Of a DNA stretch of 6,957 bases, positions 6,571-6,957 are shown piece by piece (positions within the stretch are counted from its first letter, which is position 1; every line of letters begins with the position of its first letter). Position numbers and translations under genes: made by a program. The notes beneath the pieces are model-generated. The model did not search any database. It was not told where the DNA came from and saw nothing but the letters and a program-made list of their open reading frames with translations. The stretch is from an uncultured Lachnospiraceae bacterium (lineage in GTDB: Bacteria > Bacillota > Clostridia > Lachnospirales > Lachnospiraceae), in the NCBI GenBank assembly GCA_905235345.1, contig CAJOLO010000076.1:1-6957 (forward strand). The letters are read 5' to 3'.

Positions 6571-6875
6571 CCATTCGGCAGGGCTTTATCTGAGTCCTGC
6601 CTTAAGACCTATGATGCGTCGTGATTTGCAGTTGTCACGGGGTGCCTCAGAATCAGCAAAGAAAGCATATTCACCGGACTAAATCATTTGAAGATTAATT
6701 CGATCCGTGACGAGAATTTTGCGGAGGGCTTTGGCTTTACGGAGGAAGAAACGGAGAACATGCTTCGCGATTACGGAATGGAAGACAGTTCCCGGAACTC
6801 TATTGGTCGAACACATCTTCCAATCAGATTATCAAAGATATGGTCTGGCAGGCGGATGTTCACATACATGAATAA
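6571..6875 (+). pseudogene. Decayed fragment of an AAA-ATPase-like (PF09820-type) gene
   Basis: Two pieces of one family are readable in different frames. In the frame of position 6571, the segment 6625-6787 reads FAVVTGC, LRISKESIFTGLN, then ENFAEGFGFTEEETENMLRDYGMED, typical of the 'predicted AAA-ATPase' proteins that usually end in a PD-(D/E)XK nuclease-like domain. Upstream in the same frame, 6574-6621 reads FGRALSESCLKTYDAS, probably the preceding helix, broken by TGA at 6622-6624. In the frame of 6801, the segment about 6789-6872 reads FPELYWSNTSSNQIIKDM and then VWQADVHIHE, ending at TAA 6873-6875. In intact relatives some 40-45 residues (the WYDGY...CPWDV region) separate the two pieces. 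The relic therefore has an internal deletion, a frame change, a nonsense codon, and neither its N-terminal P-loop part nor its C-terminus. It should make no working protein. Homology is from memory of the family; the boundaries are approximate. Confidence 0.72.
6577..6601 (+). other. Possible RNA hairpin after the UPF0371 gene
   Basis: GGCAGGGCT and AGTCCTGCC can pair as a 9-bp stem with one G-U pair and a 7-nt loop, starting 15 nt after the stop codon at 6561. It is followed by only two Ts, so it is a poor rho-independent terminator. It could pause polymerase or protect the mRNA end. It also lies inside the presumed relic coding sequence and may be chance. Confidence 0.3.
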
Positions 6876-6876
6876 T

Positions 6877-6930
6877 AAACACCCGAAAAAGGCTTACGGT
6901 AATATATCGTAGCTTTTTTTGGGTGTTTTT
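6877..6930 (+). terminator. Rho-independent terminator of the operon
   Basis: AAACACCC (6877-6884) pairs perfectly with GGGTGTTT (6921-6928). The stem continues inward, with small bulges, through the A-rich run and GCT/ACG of the left arm against the CGTAGC and T-run of the right arm. The 3' side ends in TTTTT at 6926-6930, followed by AT-rich DNA. It is the first convincing terminator after 1584, so the four-gene message probably runs through the relic and ends here. Read from the other strand the tail is weaker (TTTATT), so it may stop opposing transcription only partly. Confidence 0.85.
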
Positions 6931-6957
6931 ATATTATATATCTCAGACGAAGATGAC

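Noticed and set aside
6476..6682. 68-codon plus-strand ORF at the end of the UPF0371 gene
   Set aside because: It overlaps the UPF0371 gene out of frame and then reads the AAA-ATPase-like relic in the wrong frame; no ribosome binding site.
6688..6912. 74-codon ORF as an intact small gene
   Set aside because: Its TTG start is internal to the conserved family motif, and its C-terminal half is the wrong frame of the second relic piece, so it is part of the pseudogene.

Overview
The window looks like chromosomal DNA of a Gram-positive anaerobe of the Clostridia, most likely a member of the Lachnospiraceae (Butyrivibrio/Roseburia-like). This is inferred from strong AGGAGG-type ribosome binding sites, moderate GC, a lipoprotein sugar-binding protein with a Thr/Glu-rich tether, a UPF0371 (DUF1846) gene, and a relic of the 'AAA-ATPase-like' gene family that is often multicopy in gut Lachnospiraceae. 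The genus is not proven by anything seen here.

Layout, all on the + strand. (1) 64-1518: a lipid-anchored extracellular solute-binding protein of a carbohydrate-type ABC importer, with no permease gene behind it. (2) 1519-1583: a 65-bp gap with a plausible sigma-A promoter whose -10 overlaps a perfect 16-bp inverted repeat. (3) 1584-6561: four tightly spaced genes (gaps 32, 27 and 20 bp), probably one operon: a rhodanese/TtcA-type PP-loop fusion for tRNA thiolation, a stand-alone TrpB2-type tryptophan synthase beta-like PLP enzyme, an NADPH thioredoxin reductase, and a UPF0371/DUF1846 protein of unknown function. (4) about 6571-6875: a decayed fragment of an AAA-ATPase-like (PF09820-type) gene with a nonsense codon, an internal deletion and a frame change. 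(5) 6877-6930: a strong rho-independent terminator directly behind the relic, followed by 27 bp of AT-rich sequence.

How the genes might work together: two of the four operon genes are plainly sulfur/thiol proteins (persulfide relay plus tRNA thiolase, and thioredoxin reductase). The third, TrpB2, is a fold-type II PLP enzyme, a class that does beta-replacement chemistry on serine-like substrates. A shared sulfur or redox theme is an attractive inference but not shown; the grouping could equally be a housekeeping string. The fourth gene has no assigned function, so the operon is its main clue.

I found no CRISPR array, tRNA, rRNA, insertion sequence or phage gene. I do not see a convincing new defence or mobile system. 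The points most worth a second look are the rhodanese-TtcA fusion with its extra cysteines, the operon context of the UPF0371 gene, the dyad overlapping the operon promoter, and the gene relic.
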